From: Candidatus Cryptobacteroides intestinavium | GTDB lineage: Bacteria; Bacteroidota; Bacteroidia; Bacteroidales; UBA932 | Reading direction: 5' to 3' | Assembly: GCA_017694845.1 (NCBI GenBank) | Contig: JADIMI010000011.1 | Coordinates: 39,308 to 103,307, forward strand | DNA length: 64,000 bases | The notes under the pieces: model-generated | What the model saw: the letters and a program-made list of their open reading frames with translations, nothing else | The model's database searches: none | Told to the model about the DNA's origin: nothing | Translations under genes and position numbers: made by a program | Shown here: piece by piece, positions 62,093 to 64,000 of the stretch | Numbering within the stretch: the stretch's first letter is position 1 | Layout of the letters: every line of letters begins with the position of its first letter

Positions 62093-64000
<1,908 letters not shown>

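Overview
The window looks like the chromosome of a Bacteroidota (probably Bacteroidales) species of moderate GC content. The evidence is two SusC/SusD pairs, an ECF sigma/FecR pair next to an STN-domain SusC, lipoproteins with DUF1735-type domains, an 11-subunit NADH-dehydrogenase-like operon lacking nuoE/F/G, and many promoters with the TAnnTTTG -7 box of this phylum. I see no phage genes, transposase, integrase or CRISPR array.

Layout. 1-1641: end of a DUF4251-like gene, a DUF4136-like lipoprotein and an outer-membrane beta-barrel. 1642-2295: intergenic space packed with repeats. 2296-7327 (-): GH92 alpha-mannosidase, a broken GH32-like lipoprotein relic and a DUF4965/GtaA-type lipoprotein. 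7538-10030: small conserved protein, NlpC/P60 hydrolase, radical SAM protein. 10158-18040: an operon of SusC, SusD, two paralogous EEP-fold phosphodiesterase-type lipoproteins and a DUF1735/discoidin lipoprotein between them. 18041-19152: repeats and one small lipoprotein. 19153-29665: a small unknown protein and nuoA-B-CD-H-I-J-K-L-M-N. 29666-30169: repeats. 30170-30365: tRNA-Met and tRNA-Gln. 30450-36510: ispF, mutL, rhomboid, a membrane EEP protein, tsaC/sua5-type gene, rsmE. 36717-41861 (-): TonB receptor, beta-helix lipoprotein and metallophosphatase in one operon. 42131-48537: guaB, two PPIase-type folding factors, OstA-like protein. 48572-51803 (-): peptidase T and an OPT peptide transporter. 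52064-61793: ECF sigma, FecR, SusC, SusD, DUF1735 lipoprotein, GH43-like protein. 62093-64000: the first two thirds of a 23S rRNA gene.

How the genes work together. The two SusCD loci and the TonB-receptor operon are three separate outer-membrane uptake systems. Each carries its own surface-binding and hydrolytic lipoproteins. The second is controlled by its own sigma/anti-sigma pair. The first and third carry phosphoester-type hydrolases rather than glycosidases, so phosphorylated or nucleic-acid substrates are possible. The pepT/OPT pair imports and cleaves peptides. guaB is followed by envelope-biogenesis genes.

Most notable: (1) the 23S gene has its own near-perfect promoter and no 16S rRNA or tRNA in front of it. 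(2) A 156-bp paired-hairpin repeat occurs twice with a compensatory base-pair change, and a sequence-unrelated repeat nearby shows the same geometry. (3) The SusCD operon has duplicated EEP hydrolases. (4) The Asp-Met codon pair changes sharply over 52-61.8 kb. (5) MutL has lost its endonuclease motif.
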